Below, one piece after another: positions 35,141-44,232 of a DNA stretch of 64,000 nt. Under the pieces are notes generated by a model that was given only the letters and a program-made list of their open reading frames with translations, did no database searches and was not told the DNA's origin. The stretch's first letter is position 1. Every line of letters begins with the position of its first letter. The DNA is from Hahellaceae bacterium (GTDB lineage: Bacteria; Pseudomonadota; Gammaproteobacteria; Pseudomonadales; Oleiphilaceae): contig JADGDV010000005.1 of the NCBI GenBank assembly GCA_016744695.1, positions 1 to 64,000 of the forward strand, written 5' to 3'. The position numbers and the translations under genes are program-made.

Positions 35141-35734
35141 TCAAAACCACGCGGGTCTGTAGTTACTTTTTTCTAACCAGGTTTTATCATCAATATCCCC
35201 GAACATAGTGTGAGACTCGTCATGCCCTGCTTCCTCAAGTGCTCTGAGTCTTTCTATTGTATGGGGTAACTCTTCTGAAGCCTGATCGAGCAACTGCCAA
35301 ATATGCTTTATATTATTGAGTTGTCTGTTATCAATACTCGCACCTAAAGTCGCTAACCAAAGATCCATACCTAAAATAGAGAGCTCCCAGTGCTCCTGGG
35401 GCTGGCTATCTGGAGTTAACTGTAGCTTCTTCAGTTGGGTTTTAACGACTTTCATTTCGCTCTGCATTTTACTCTGCACGGCTTCTAATAGTTCAAAAAT
35501 AAGCCGCCTTTTTATGCTAGAGCTTTGTTCCGGGTTATATATTGTGCTGGAAAGCTGTTCTGATGGGTCAATGACTCTTGTGCTGAAAACAGCCGCCATC
35601 GCGAGTATGGTCGCTTTTTGTTCTTGGTTGGCGTTGGCCAAATAGGTAAGGAGCTTTTGAGTTTTAAGTCTATTTGTCTTTTTTGCTTTGCGTCGTCTAG
35701 ACCAGTCTTCAAAAGCTTTACTGAAAACACTCAT
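35141..35734 (-). CDS. Hypothetical 197-residue protein
   Basis: Not recognised. A basic first ~25 residues (WSRRRKAKKTNRLKTQK) precede an all-helical protein with a coiled-coil-like part (LLEAVQSKMQSEMKVVKTQLKK). No signal peptide or membrane segment. It sits 42 bases after yheU on the same strand and is convergent with the SpeE-like gene. Confidence 0.7.
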   Translation of the reverse strand: MSVFSKAFEDWSRRRKAKKTNRLKTQKLLTYLANANQEQKATILAMAAVFSTRVIDPSEQLSSTIYNPEQSSSIKRRLIFELLEAVQSKMQSEMKVVKTQLKKLQLTPDSQPQEHWELSILGMDLWLATLGASIDNRQLNNIKHIWQLLDQASEELPHTIERLRALEEAGHDESHTMFGDIDDKTWLEKSNYRPAWF

Positions 35735-35776
35735 TTGTTGTGCCTGCGAGATAAAATTAAATAATTATTAATCGTA

Positions 35777-35986
35777 TCATAGCAGGTCAGCTTGAGTTAG
35801 GGAGGCTGACTGATTGAATTCACTATATAAAACAACCAGTTTTCCGCTTTTAAGCGCGGTGACTACCTGATTACGACGACTCTCAAGAGGGGATTCAACG
35901 TCGTTGAGCCCCCAGTCGCGCATACAATACTCATCAATGAGGTTGTTAATAGCGTCATCGCTGAGCTGTTGATAAGGAATCACCAT
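35777..35986 (-). CDS. yheU: YheU family protein (UPF0270)
   Basis: 69 residues, full length. Recognised by MVIPYQQLSDDAINNLIDEY and the following DWG motif. A small cytoplasmic protein of unknown function, conserved across gammaproteobacteria. It lies between the crotonase gene and the 197-residue unknown on the same strand. Confidence 0.92.
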   Translation of the reverse strand: MVIPYQQLSDDAINNLIDEYCMRDWGLNDVESPLESRRNQVVTALKSGKLVVLYSEFNQSASLTQADLL

Positions 35987-36018
35987 AACGCACTATCCAG
36001 AGTTGAGAGCTTAACAGT

Positions 36019-36864
36019 CTAGCTGAAAAGTGGCTTTATTGGCCATAGTGCCTCGAAATCGGGGTCAGTTTTTTGCGCTTTAGCAGCAAAGCACTTCATC
36101 ATATCCTGTGGACGAAACATGCCTGACTGCCATGTTGCCATGTATTTTAAACTATCGGCCACACTATGATCTCGACTATAGTTGATCATTTCTTTACAAC
36201 CTGCAACGGCCATGGGCGATTGAATAGCAATTTGCTTAGCTATTTCCATAACCCCTTCTAGCATATCTTCTTGAGAGCTAAATACTTTATTAACTAAGCC
36301 TATTTCTTTGGCTTCTTGGGCATCAAATTTACGACCTGTATACGCTAGTTCCCTCATTATTCCTTGGGGTATTAGATGTGGAAGTCGTTGCATTGTGCCA
36401 AGGTCTGCGGTCATACCCAGCTGAGTTTCTTTGATAGTGAAAAAGGTGTCTTCCGTACAATAGCGGCTATCACAAGCACTCACCATGTCTACTGCGCCAC
36501 CAATACAGCCACCTTGAATAGCGGCTAATACAGGTATGCGTATATCTTCTAATACATTAAATGCATCTTGTAGCTGCAGCACGGCTCTGCGTAGATTTTC
36601 TGCCATGCGGGCAGGGTCGCCTCTCATTGGAATGCTATTAGGGTTGGTAAATACGGCTAGATCCATTCCTGCTGAGAAGTGTTTGCCTGTTGATGAAATA
36701 ACAATGACACGGGCTTCCGCTTGTTGGTTAATTTCGTGGATAGCTTCTGGCAGCTCTTTCCAGAAATCGACATTCATTGAGTTTAACTCATTAGGGCGAT
36801 TGAGCTTAACGTGAGCAATATGGTTTTCAATGGTTACTTCAATGCTTTTGAAATTCACGAACAT
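36019..36864 (-). CDS. Enoyl-CoA hydratase/isomerase (crotonase family)
   Basis: 281 residues. Oxyanion-hole motifs FSAGMDLAVF and AIQGGCIGGAVDMVSACD are present, and FFTIKETQLGMTADLG carries the expected glutamate and aspartate of a delta3,5-delta2,4-dienoyl-CoA isomerase-like enzyme (E in KETQLG, D in TADLG). So dienoyl-CoA isomerase activity in fatty-acid degradation is the best guess, with hydratase as the alternative. It fits the acyl-CoA dehydrogenase elsewhere in the window. Confidence 0.88.
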   Translation of the reverse strand: MFVNFKSIEVTIENHIAHVKLNRPNELNSMNVDFWKELPEAIHEINQQAEARVIVISSTGKHFSAGMDLAVFTNPNSIPMRGDPARMAENLRRAVLQLQDAFNVLEDIRIPVLAAIQGGCIGGAVDMVSACDSRYCTEDTFFTIKETQLGMTADLGTMQRLPHLIPQGIMRELAYTGRKFDAQEAKEIGLVNKVFSSQEDMLEGVMEIAKQIAIQSPMAVAGCKEMINYSRDHSVADSLKYMATWQSGMFRPQDMMKCFAAKAQKTDPDFEALWPIKPLFS

Positions 36865-37132
36865 GTCCTCATGTATTTATTTTGAGTGCGTAAACAGATA
36901 TCTAGTATTTGATAATAGTATGTTTACAGTGTCAAGTTTGTTTTAAGGAGGGGGCTGTTTCTTGTTCTTTATCTCGTTGCTATCCCTTAATAGTGTAAGT
37001 GTGTGTAAGGGGGCTGTTACGAAGTGTTGGAACGTGAGCTGGTTTTAAATTCAATAGGACTAAGCGCACTGTAATAAGTGGTTGATCATCGTATTATTCG
37101 ATTTAATGACTATTGATAGATGGGATACATCC

Positions 37133-37618
37133 ATGAACGAGAAAATACCTACCAAATTTCTGAAACTAAAAAAGCTGGCGGATGTTCCTCGCTCAGAATA
37201 TATGGATGGCCCATCACCTAAAGAATTGCGGGATGCTAAAAAGCGTAAATCTTTTCTTAATCTCTTACGAAAAGATTCAGGAAAACAAAATAACGTGAAT
37301 CGTGGGCCGGTTAGTTTGACGTTTAATGCTGCCGCCTGGATGCGGGTTCCTGATAGCGCCAACCAAAAGGTTGCTTTGGTTATTTGTTATAAAGATAGCA
37401 CTGGGGAATATGCCGTAGTGGTTGATGAAGCAGATATTAGTGAGAGTTATTCGTTAATGTTATCTGGCTGTGTCACGATTGAGTCTAAGGGTACGCCTGA
37501 GTATGTTCATGCATGTTGCTCTGGACTAAATGACGGCCAGCTTACGTTTGTTGATGAGTTGCATGTGCAGTCTGTGAAGTCTGCGACGCTTAGTTCTGAA
37601 GTTAGACAAATCGCTTAG
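37133..37618 (+). CDS. Hypothetical 161-residue protein
   Basis: Not recognised. Start chosen at ATG 37133, where GGGA about eight bases ahead gives a ribosome-binding site; ATGs at 37106 and 37082 are alternatives. The N-terminal ~60 residues are basic (DAKKRKSFLNLLRKDSGK); the C-terminal part is a beta-rich domain. No signal peptide. It overlaps the convergent 61-residue gene by four bases. The 36865-37132 upstream gap shows nothing recognisable. Confidence 0.6.
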   Translation: MNEKIPTKFLKLKKLADVPRSEYMDGPSPKELRDAKKRKSFLNLLRKDSGKQNNVNRGPVSLTFNAAAWMRVPDSANQKVALVICYKDSTGEYAVVVDEADISESYSLMLSGCVTIESKGTPEYVHACCSGLNDGQLTFVDELHVQSVKSATLSSEVRQIA

Positions 37619-37800
37619 GCACGTTTCCTTTCAGTGATGTACTTTTCCTCTTGGTTGTTTGACCCATTAATAACGAGTCCATTCGGCAGTAATGATGCTG
37701 GATGGTTATCCCAGTTTAGTCCCGTAATACGGTTTAACGATGCCAGAGCTTGTTTGGGGGCTCGATCTTTAATTTGAATTAATTTTTTGTTATTAGCCAT
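37615..37800 (-). CDS. Hypothetical 61-residue protein
   Basis: Not recognised, but the sequence is gene-like: PKQALASLNRITGLNWDNHP followed by SLLPNGL, and a basic tail. GAGAGG lies ten bases before the ATG. It is convergent with the preceding hypothetical gene. Short size makes the call tentative. Confidence 0.5.
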   Translation of the reverse strand: MANNKKLIQIKDRAPKQALASLNRITGLNWDNHPASLLPNGLVINGSNNQEEKYITERKRA

Positions 37801-38017
37801 TTCCTATACCTCTCAGATTCTTCCATGTATTCTTTTAAATAGTTTGATTTAGCTTTCTCTATACTATTCTGTAGCTAATTACGTGCCAATATTTAAACTG
37901 TTGAATGGTAAGTAATTACTATATTCTCTAATAATGATTGATGATTAAACTGACACTTTAGGTCAGTTGATGACCCTACTCAGCTGATGACTCTATACAG
38001 AGCAATAGTGAGCAAAT

Positions 38018-38704
38018 ATGGATAAGAGTATCAAAAAGCCGAGCTTGCTTATGCTGGCTCTTGAGAACAGAGCGTTTTTGGAATTGGGTGCGGGTTTAAT
38101 TAATACACCTTTTTTGAAGCAAAAAGAAATAGGCGGTGGTCGGGCTGTATTGGTTATTCCAGGGTTTGGTGCAAATGATATTTCAACCTTGCTACTACGC
38201 CGATATCTTAACAAACAAGGCTTTAAGGCTGTTGGTTGGGGCTTGGGCATTAATCAGGGAACCTCATCAAGAGTTAAGGATGGGCTTTACCATAAAGTTA
38301 AACAGTTAAAGCAAGACACAGGGCAGAAAGTGTCGGTTATCGGTTGGAGTTTAGGCGGTGTTTTTGCTCGGGAATTGGGAAGAAAGCTTGAAGATGATGT
38401 GCACTCTATTCTCACTATGGGAACACCATTTGCAGGTAACCCTTATGGAAATTACCTTTTTCAATTGTCATTGATTCTATCTGGCAAGCAGTTTGGCCAA
38501 AAAGATGCCGATGCGTTTGATCGACGTTCAGAGCCGCCACCGGTAAAAACGATTGCTATTCACAGTCGCTATGACGGGATTGTTTCTTGGCAGTGCTCTT
38601 TAGAGAAAGAGAGTGACCATACACGTAATATAGAGGTGTTTAGTAGTCATTTTGGCTTCCCGTTTAATCCTGCCGTGTTTAGCATTATTGCTGAGGCTTT
38701 ATGA
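38018..38704 (+). CDS. Alpha/beta hydrolase (lipase-like)
   Basis: 228 residues. The nucleophile elbow is GWSLGG (GxSxG), preceded by the oxyanion-hole stretch VIPGFGANDIST, and catalytic Asp/His candidates lie in SRYDGIV and SSHFGF. No signal peptide, so it is cytoplasmic. Similar to putative esterases near cinA in some marine gammaproteobacteria is an impression only. Its stop overlaps the cinA start by four bases, indicating coupling. The 37801-38017 gap holds an imperfect 15-base direct repeat (CAGYTGATGACYCTA) near 37964-37995. Confidence 0.82.
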   Translation: MDKSIKKPSLLMLALENRAFLELGAGLINTPFLKQKEIGGGRAVLVIPGFGANDISTLLLRRYLNKQGFKAVGWGLGINQGTSSRVKDGLYHKVKQLKQDTGQKVSVIGWSLGGVFARELGRKLEDDVHSILTMGTPFAGNPYGNYLFQLSLILSGKQFGQKDADAFDRRSEPPPVKTIAIHSRYDGIVSWQCSLEKESDHTRNIEVFSSHFGFPFNPAVFSIIAEAL

Positions 38705-39990
38705 AAAAACCACGCATTCAGTTGTTGTTGACAGGCAATGAGCTAATGAGTGGTGATGTAGTGGATACCAACTCCACGATGATCGCTAAGAAATTAGAAG
38801 AAAAAGGCCTCTCATTACAAAGAAAAGTCGTTGTAGGTGATGATGTTGTCTTGTTGAAGCAGGAGATTGAATCGATATCGACGATGGCTGATGTGTTAAT
38901 CGTTAATGGAGGATTAGGACCTACCGTTGATGACCTTACCGCAGAGGTATTAGCTGATGTTGTGGAGCAAGGCTTAGAAGAAAATGAGTTTGCCTTGTCT
39001 CATCTTGAATCATGGTGCACTCAGAGAAATTTTAGACTCGATGGGCCCAATAGAAAGCAGGCGATTTTACCTAAGGGTGTGGCTATTGTGCCGAACCCTG
39101 TTGGTAGCGCAGTAGGCTTCTCAATTGAACATAATAATTGTTTGATTATTTGCACGCCAGGTGTGCCTTCTGAGCTTAAGGCAATGCTAGACCAGACTAT
39201 TCTGGGGCTATTAACTGATCGCTTTACCGGTTTAAATGAAACAAGCGTATATCACCTCCCTGTATTTGGGCTGGGAGAGTCTACGATTCAACGAATGATT
39301 GGTGAGGCTATTCCTAGCTGGCCAGCGAGTGTGGAGTTGGGTTTTCGTGCATCGCTACCTTTGGTTGACGTTAAATTAACGATTCAGTCTTCTGAGGATG
39401 AGAAGGCTAGAGAGCGTTGTCTTGTTGAACTGCGAGCGCTATTAGGGGCTCATGTGGTTGCAGAGCAAGAAACAAGTATGCCAAAGGTCGTAGTTGATTT
39501 ACTTTTACAACAGGGTAAAACACTGGCTACCGCTGAGTCTTGTACGGGGGGGTTAATTGCTTCTCAAATTACGGCTATTTCAGGTGCGTCTGCGGTCTTT
39601 GAAATGGGCGTGGTGAGTTACTCTAATAGAATAAAACATGACTTATTAAATGTACAAAGCATGTCGTTGGAAGAACATGGCGCTGTTAGCGAGGCTGTTG
39701 TAAGGGAGATGGCTCTGGGTGCACTGCAGCAAAGTCAGTCTGACTATGTTATTGCCGTGTCAGGTATTGCTGGCCCTGATGGCGGAACGGAATTAAAACC
39801 TGTTGGAACGGTTTGGGTTGCATGGGGGGGTGAGGGAAAAATTGATGCACAATGTTTGTATTTCCCCGGGCCTAGAATTTATTTTCAGCAATTGGTTGCG
39901 GCGGTAGGGCTAGACTTAATTCGACGAAGATTGCTCGGTGTTGATGAGGCACCTCTTTATTTTAAACAACGAAGGCTACCTCGCTCGTGA
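38701..39990 (+). CDS. cinA: CinA, nicotinamide-nucleotide amidase with MoCF domain
   Basis: 429 residues, full length. The N-terminal MoCF-type domain shows LLTGNELMSGDVVDTNS and VNGGLGPTVDDLT; the C-terminal amidase (PncC-like) starts near residue 265 with TAESCTGGLIASQIT and SYSNRIKHDLL, then AVSGIAGPDGG. It deamidates NMN in pyridine nucleotide recycling and clears ADP-ribose-type compounds. ATGA overlap with the upstream hydrolase gene. Confidence 0.95.
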   Translation: MKKPRIQLLLTGNELMSGDVVDTNSTMIAKKLEEKGLSLQRKVVVGDDVVLLKQEIESISTMADVLIVNGGLGPTVDDLTAEVLADVVEQGLEENEFALSHLESWCTQRNFRLDGPNRKQAILPKGVAIVPNPVGSAVGFSIEHNNCLIICTPGVPSELKAMLDQTILGLLTDRFTGLNETSVYHLPVFGLGESTIQRMIGEAIPSWPASVELGFRASLPLVDVKLTIQSSEDEKARERCLVELRALLGAHVVAEQETSMPKVVVDLLLQQGKTLATAESCTGGLIASQITAISGASAVFEMGVVSYSNRIKHDLLNVQSMSLEEHGAVSEAVVREMALGALQQSQSDYVIAVSGIAGPDGGTELKPVGTVWVAWGGEGKIDAQCLYFPGPRIYFQQLVAAVGLDLIRRRLLGVDEAPLYFKQRRLPRS

Positions 39991-39997
39991 CGTGAGG

Positions 39998-40129
39998 CTA
40001 AGGCCTTTCATTATTTTTAGAAAATTTGAATGAGCACTTGGTTGCTTTGCTGACCGTAAAAATAATAGCTGCGGTACTTAGTAAAGCTATGCCACCCAGT
40101 GCAAGTAGGTATATCTCGTTATAGCTCAT
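39998..40129 (-). CDS. 43-residue single-span membrane protein
   Basis: An ORF too short for usual gene finders. GGGAGG lies seven bases before the ATG at 40129. The protein has a short N-terminus, one membrane helix (IYLLALGGIALLSTAAIIF), then a basic C-terminal tail ending NNERP. It is convergent with cinA (seven bases apart) and on the same strand as yaiI. The rest of the 39991-40227 gap is featureless. Confidence 0.6.
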   Translation of the reverse strand: MSYNEIYLLALGGIALLSTAAIIFTVSKATKCSFKFSKNNERP

Positions 40130-40227
40130 AGTGAATCCCTCCCTTTATTATTTTACTAACTTATACAGTTAGTTTAGGGGAGGAAGGAATATTCAGAAAT
40201 AAGGGATTTCCGAGTAAGTAAATTCAC

Positions 40228-40683
40228 TTACCTTTTTTGATAAACAACCAAGTATCGGTCAAGTGCATTAGCGAAAGCTTGTCTGTCTTGTTGGTTAAGT
40301 GGCGGTGGCCCTCCTGATGCTTGGCCAGTACTACGCATTTCTTCCATAAAATTCCGCATGGTCAGGCGCTGTTTAATATTCTCTTTAGTGTACTTTTCAC
40401 CGCGAGGGTTAAGGGCAATGGCCTCTTTTTCTACGACCTCGGCTGCAAGTGGGATATCAGCGGTAATGACTAAATCACCCTGAGAGATATGTTGAACAAT
40501 ATGGTTATCAGCCACATCAAAACCTGCTGAAACTTGAACAGATGTTATATAGGGTGACGGTGGGGTACGAATAGCTTGGTTAGCGACTAAAACAAGAGGG
40601 ATTTTGGTGCGTTGAGCGGCACGAAACAGAATTTCCTTAACTACATTGGGGCAGGCATCTGCATCAATCCATATCGCCATCAT
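40228..40683 (-). CDS. yaiI: YaiI/YqxD family protein (UPF0178, DUF188)
   Basis: 151 residues. The family start [28 protein letters not shown] and [12 protein letters not shown] are all present; the fold is PIN-like, suggesting a metal-dependent nuclease site. AAGG seven bases before the first of two consecutive ATGs sets the start. Monocistronic. Confidence 0.93.
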   Translation of the reverse strand: MMAIWIDADACPNVVKEILFRAAQRTKIPLVLVANQAIRTPPSPYITSVQVSAGFDVADNHIVQHISQGDLVITADIPLAAEVVEKEAIALNPRGEKYTKENIKQRLTMRNFMEEMRSTGQASGGPPPLNQQDRQAFANALDRYLVVYQKR

Positions 40684-40730
40684 TAATAACCTTTAAATAT
40701 TAAATGAGTGCGTATTATGACATTTTCTTA

Positions 40731-40758
40731 GTGGAAAGTGGAAAGTGGAAAGTGGAAC
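40731..40758. repeat. Heptanucleotide tandem repeat (GTGGAAA)
   Basis: Three perfect GTGGAAA units plus a fourth ending in C, in the gap between the convergent-facing yaiI upstream side and the csp end. Noncoding as far as I can see; length is slippage-prone. Confidence 0.85.
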
Positions 40759-40808
40759 AAGTAAGTCTGATGACTCAACTTGCTCCGTTTCTTGAAAACA
40801 AAAACCTA

Positions 40809-41018
40809 TTATACAGGCTTCACGTTTTCAGCTTGTGGACCTTTTTGACCAGCGCCTTCAGTAAAAGTCACTGCTTGACCTTCTTGAAGTGTGCGGAATC
40901 CGTCACTTGCAATGCTGCTGAAGTGAACAAATAAATCTGGTCCGCCTTCACGAGTAATAAAACCAAAACCTTTGCTTTCGTTGAACCACTTAACGGTTCC
41001 TGTTAATGTTTCAGACAT
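40809..41018 (-). CDS. Cold-shock protein, CspA family (copy 1)
   Basis: 69 residues, a single cold-shock domain with RNP1 (KGFGFI) and RNP2 (LFVHFS). Binds single-stranded RNA/DNA and opens mRNA structure. It shares most of its sequence with the copy at 45123. A promoter and a leader of ~146 bases precede it, typical of cold-induced csp mRNAs. It is divergent from the DeaD helicase gene, a functional partner in cold adaptation. Confidence 0.96.
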   Translation of the reverse strand: MSETLTGTVKWFNESKGFGFITREGGPDLFVHFSSIASDGFRTLQEGQAVTFTEGAGQKGPQAENVKPV

Positions 41019-41171
41019 TTTTCTTTAATCCTTTCTATTCAAATATAATTTACTGCCAGGCAGTTTTAATAAGCGTTACAGTGGTACGGGTCATAAGCAA
41101 GGTCGAGGCATAACATAAACTGTCGTACGATTTACTAATGAAACTCGGAGCCATGGAGCGCCCTGAAAACC

Positions 41172-41200
41172 AGTTTAGTAGTCTTTCTTTGGTATATCAA
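41172..41200 (-). promoter_or_regulatory. Promoter candidate for csp copy 1
   Basis: On the minus strand TTGATA (41200-41195) and TAAACT (41177-41172) with 17-base spacing. Transcription would start near 41165, giving a leader of about 146 bases before the ATG, much like the long thermosensing leaders of cspA mRNAs. Confidence 0.5.
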
Positions 41201-41358
41201 CTTTGAAATGCTAATTGACCTATTAATTTTATTCCAAAATCAACGTTTTTTTAATGAAACTATGAAATAGTTACGCTTTATTGGCCCACTGAACATGATT
41301 TTGATTAAAAAATAACCAGATAAAGCTTAAAAAACGAGCAAAGGTCACTTAAAAAGTG

Positions 41359-41364
41359 TATACT
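41359..41364 (+). promoter_or_regulatory. -10 element candidate for the DeaD helicase gene
   Basis: TATACT, preceded by the small dyad CACTT-AAA-AAGTG, lies 122 bases before the helicase ATG. The -35 is weak. The leader contains a duplicated TGTTCTTTT segment (about 41385-41412). With the csp promoter, this describes the whole 41019-41486 gene-free stretch. Confidence 0.35.
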
Positions 41365-41486
41365 CGCGACCCTTTTTTAAGCATTGTTCTTTTAAAACAC
41401 TGTTCTTTTTAAACTAATGTTGGCGAATACGGTTGGTGAATGTGTCCCTTATTGTATATGCCATCACTCTATAGGTAACATATACG

Positions 41487-43352
41487 ATGACATCACCCGA
41501 ACTTGGTTTCCAAGATCTTGCACTTGCAGAGCCGCTACTTAGGGCTGTAAAAGAAGCCGGATACGAAGTACCATCTCCTATTCAAGCACAAAGTATTCCT
41601 CATTTATTAGAAGGGCATGACCTATTGGGTCAAGCTCAAACAGGTACTGGTAAAACCGCTGCTTTTGCGCTTCCTTTACTATCTAATATTGACCTTTCTC
41701 AGAAATCACCTCAGCTTTTAGTGCTTGCACCAACCCGTGAGCTAGCTATTCAGGTGGCTGAAGCATTCCAAACTTATGCACGCTACATGAAAGGCTTTCA
41801 TGTATTACCTATTTACGGTGGCTCTTCTTACGACGGCCAGCTTCGACAGTTAAAGCGAGGCGTACATGTAGTAGTAGGTACACCGGGCCGAGTAATGGAC
41901 CATATGCGTCGTGGTACGTTAAAGCTTGATAACCTGAAAGCTTTAGTACTTGATGAAGCTGATGAAATGCTACGTATGGGCTTTATTGATGATGTTGAGT
42001 GGATACTGGAACAAACACCAGATACACGACAAATTGCATTGTTTTCAGCAACCATGCCGCAGCAGATTAAGAAAGTAACTGAGCGTTACCTGAATAATCC
42101 TAAGCACGTTAAAATTGAAGATAAAACAGCCACTGCAGATACTATTCGTCAGCGTTTCTGGCAGGTGAGTGGTTTCCATAAGTTAGATGCATTGACTCGA
42201 ATTCTTGAAGTTGAACCGTTTGACGGCATGATTATTTTTGTCCGTACTAAAACGGCGACCGTTGAAATTGCAGAAAAACTTGAAGCACGAGGTTACTCTG
42301 CGGCGCCGCTTAATGGTGATATTTCTCAAGTTGTTCGTGAAAGAACGGTCGCAAAACTGAAAAAAGGTCAAATCGATATCTTGATTGCGACTGACGTTGC
42401 TGCTCGAGGTTTGGATGTTGAGCGTATCAGTCACGTAGTCAACTATGATATTCCTTATGATACTGAAGCTTACGTTCACCGTATCGGGCGTACAGGCCGT
42501 GCAGGCCGTACGGGAGACGCGATTTTGTTTGTATCTCCTCGTGAGAAACGCATGCTTTTCTCTATCGAAAAGGCGACTAAGCAAAAAATTGAAAAAATGG
42601 TCATGCCATCTACTGATGACGTAAATGATCAGCGAGTGGCTAAATTTAAGCAGAAAATTACTGATGTATTAGCAGGTAATGATGGTTTAGAGTTCTTCCA
42701 GAAATTGATGGAATCTTATCAGGAAGAGCATGACGTGCCTGCTGTTGAAATTGCTGCAGCGTTAGCTAAATTAGTTCAAGGTGATGAGCCGTTATTGTTC
42801 AAGCCGCAGCCTGTTCGTCAGGAGCGCTCAGAGCGTTCAGAACGCCCAGGAAGAGACCGAGATCGTGGTGGTCGTGATGGTGGTAGAGAGCGAGGCAGAG
42901 ATCGTGGCGAGCGTAGTGATCGCCCACGTAAAACGACTGACCGCAAAGCGAAGCCTTTAAAAGATAATCCTGATGTTAATATGGAACGTTACCGTCTTGA
43001 TGTGGGTTATGACCATGGTGTTAAGCCAGGGAACATTGTTGGTGCTATTGCTAATGAGGCGGATATCCAATCTAACTTTATTGGTCATATCCAAATATTT
43101 GACTCGTTCAGTACTGTAGATTTACCTGCCGATATGCCAAAAGAGACGTTAAGCGCATTGCGTAAAGTGTGGGTATGTCAGCAATCGCTAAATATTGCTC
43201 CATTTGAAGGGGGCGAAGAGGGTAGTCGTCCATCTCGTGGAAGAAGTGAAGGCGGTAGAGGTGATGGTGGGCGTGGCGAAGGTCGACGTAAGCCAAGAAA
43301 ATCAAACTCAAATGGCCCATCTCCACGTAGAAAACCTAAGAAAGAAGACTAA
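41487..43352 (+). CDS. deaD: DEAD-box ATP-dependent RNA helicase, DeaD/CsdA-type
   Basis: 621 residues. Helicase motifs in order: Q motif near FQDLAL, AQTGTGKTAAF (I), PTRELAIQ (Ia), DEADEMLRMGF (II, DEAD), FSATMP (III), FVRTKTAT (IV), DVAARGLDVERI (V) and HRIGRTGRAGRTG (VI). A DbpA-like RNA-binding domain follows (~residues 485-560, RYRLDVGYDHGVKPGNIVGAI), with Arg/Gly-rich stretches before and after it. It assists ribosome assembly and cold growth. A strong hairpin follows the stop. Confidence 0.95.
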   Translation: MTSPELGFQDLALAEPLLRAVKEAGYEVPSPIQAQSIPHLLEGHDLLGQAQTGTGKTAAFALPLLSNIDLSQKSPQLLVLAPTRELAIQVAEAFQTYARYMKGFHVLPIYGGSSYDGQLRQLKRGVHVVVGTPGRVMDHMRRGTLKLDNLKALVLDEADEMLRMGFIDDVEWILEQTPDTRQIALFSATMPQQIKKVTERYLNNPKHVKIEDKTATADTIRQRFWQVSGFHKLDALTRILEVEPFDGMIIFVRTKTATVEIAEKLEARGYSAAPLNGDISQVVRERTVAKLKKGQIDILIATDVAARGLDVERISHVVNYDIPYDTEAYVHRIGRTGRAGRTGDAILFVSPREKRMLFSIEKATKQKIEKMVMPSTDDVNDQRVAKFKQKITDVLAGNDGLEFFQKLMESYQEEHDVPAVEIAAALAKLVQGDEPLLFKPQPVRQERSERSERPGRDRDRGGRDGGRERGRDRGERSDRPRKTTDRKAKPLKDNPDVNMERYRLDVGYDHGVKPGNIVGAIANEADIQSNFIGHIQIFDSFSTVDLPADMPKETLSALRKVWVCQQSLNIAPFEGGEEGSRPSRGRSEGGRGDGGRGEGRRKPRKSNSNGPSPRRKPKKED

Positions 43353-43372
43353 GCTCTTTAGCTAAAATCTTC

Positions 43373-43410
43373 TTTGCGTCGAGTATAAAAAATACTCGAC
43401 GCAAACGTTT
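43373..43410 (+). terminator. Terminator hairpin after the DeaD helicase gene
   Basis: A perfect 14-base-pair stem (43373-43386 with 43392-43405) around a five-A loop, followed by CGTTTATT. The U tract is imperfect, but stem length and position directly after deaD support termination. The symmetrical sequence may serve both convergent genes. Confidence 0.75.
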
Positions 43411-43445
43411 ATTCCCTCTTTGCTATCAAATCGCAGAGAGGGAAT
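43411..43445. terminator. Second hairpin in the convergent deaD/GST gap
   Basis: ATTCCCTCT (43411-43419) pairs with AGAGGGAAT (43437-43445), loop 17 bases. On the minus strand it begins six bases after the end of the glutathione-transferase-like gene and would be its terminator; no long T run is present. Confidence 0.5.
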
Positions 43446-43450
43446 AAAGC

Positions 43451-44206
43451 TTATAACAAATAAGTGCCCTTCAAATATTCTACAATATCTGCTGATTCGA
43501 ACATTTCTGTCCCTGTATTAGGATCTATCAAATAAGGTACTTGTACATTACCGTGCTGCTGAAAAAATGCGTCTCGCTTGGTATCAGGTAAAGGCTTATA
43601 CGGCTTAAGCGTGAAATGAAAGTTCGCTGGCCCCATATCCGCTCTCTGTTGTTTACCTAAATTAATCAATAAATACGGTAGCTCCAATTCACAAAGCAGC
43701 TCTTTAACAGGTCTTGAGTAAGGGCTCGATTCAAAACTGTATAAGGTCAATGCTTGCTCTGCTCCAGAGGAAGGCTTTGCCGTCATGCCTGCATTGAATC
43801 GAATGCCGGTTGCTAGGGTTGATGCGAATTGATTAAATTTATTGGCTAGCAGTTGTTTAGGGGCTTTTATACCTCGGTATTGCTCGAACAGGTAATTAAC
43901 AATAGATTCTGCCCCCTGAATTTTTTGTTGGCTGTTTTGGTCAATTAAATAAGGAAGTTCATTGCTGCCGGTGTCTTTTTCTAGTTGAGCTATATTTTTA
44001 CCCCCTAGCGGGCAGGGCGTGATCATCACATCCAAATTCAGCTCAGTAAACGCTTCTCTTACAAATCGACACTGAGTACACCCTTCTCGATCAAAAAGTA
44101 CTAACGGGGCTTTAGGTTGATTGCTGGTTTTACTAGCACTAGTGCCTCTCCACGAGCGTAAACTTGACGCGAGCGTTGAGGTGATAAGATCAAGAGTATT
44201 ATTCAT
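43451..44206 (-). CDS. Protein with two tandem glutaredoxin/GST N-terminal-like domains
   Basis: 251 residues. Two thioredoxin-fold modules: residues ~33-115 with a redox motif CTQC in DREGCTQCRFV, and ~150-250 (TLYSFESSPYSRPVKELL, then NVQVPYLIDPNTG, ESADIVEYL) without the second cysteine. Each has the cis-proline VPYL/LPYL and ESADI-type glutathione site. The all-helical GST C-terminal domain is lacking. Probable glutathione-linked redox role; partner unknown. Confidence 0.8.
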   Translation of the reverse strand: MNNTLDLITSTLASSLRSWRGTSASKTSNQPKAPLVLFDREGCTQCRFVREAFTELNLDVMITPCPLGGKNIAQLEKDTGSNELPYLIDQNSQQKIQGAESIVNYLFEQYRGIKAPKQLLANKFNQFASTLATGIRFNAGMTAKPSSGAEQALTLYSFESSPYSRPVKELLCELELPYLLINLGKQQRADMGPANFHFTLKPYKPLPDTKRDAFFQQHGNVQVPYLIDPNTGTEMFESADIVEYLKGTYLL

Positions 44207-44232
44207 TGGAATTTCCGATGGCTATGAATGTT

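Noticed and set aside
40704-40934. 76-residue plus-strand ORF over the heptamer repeat
   Set aside because: It runs antisense into the csp coding region and its sequence is repeat-derived.
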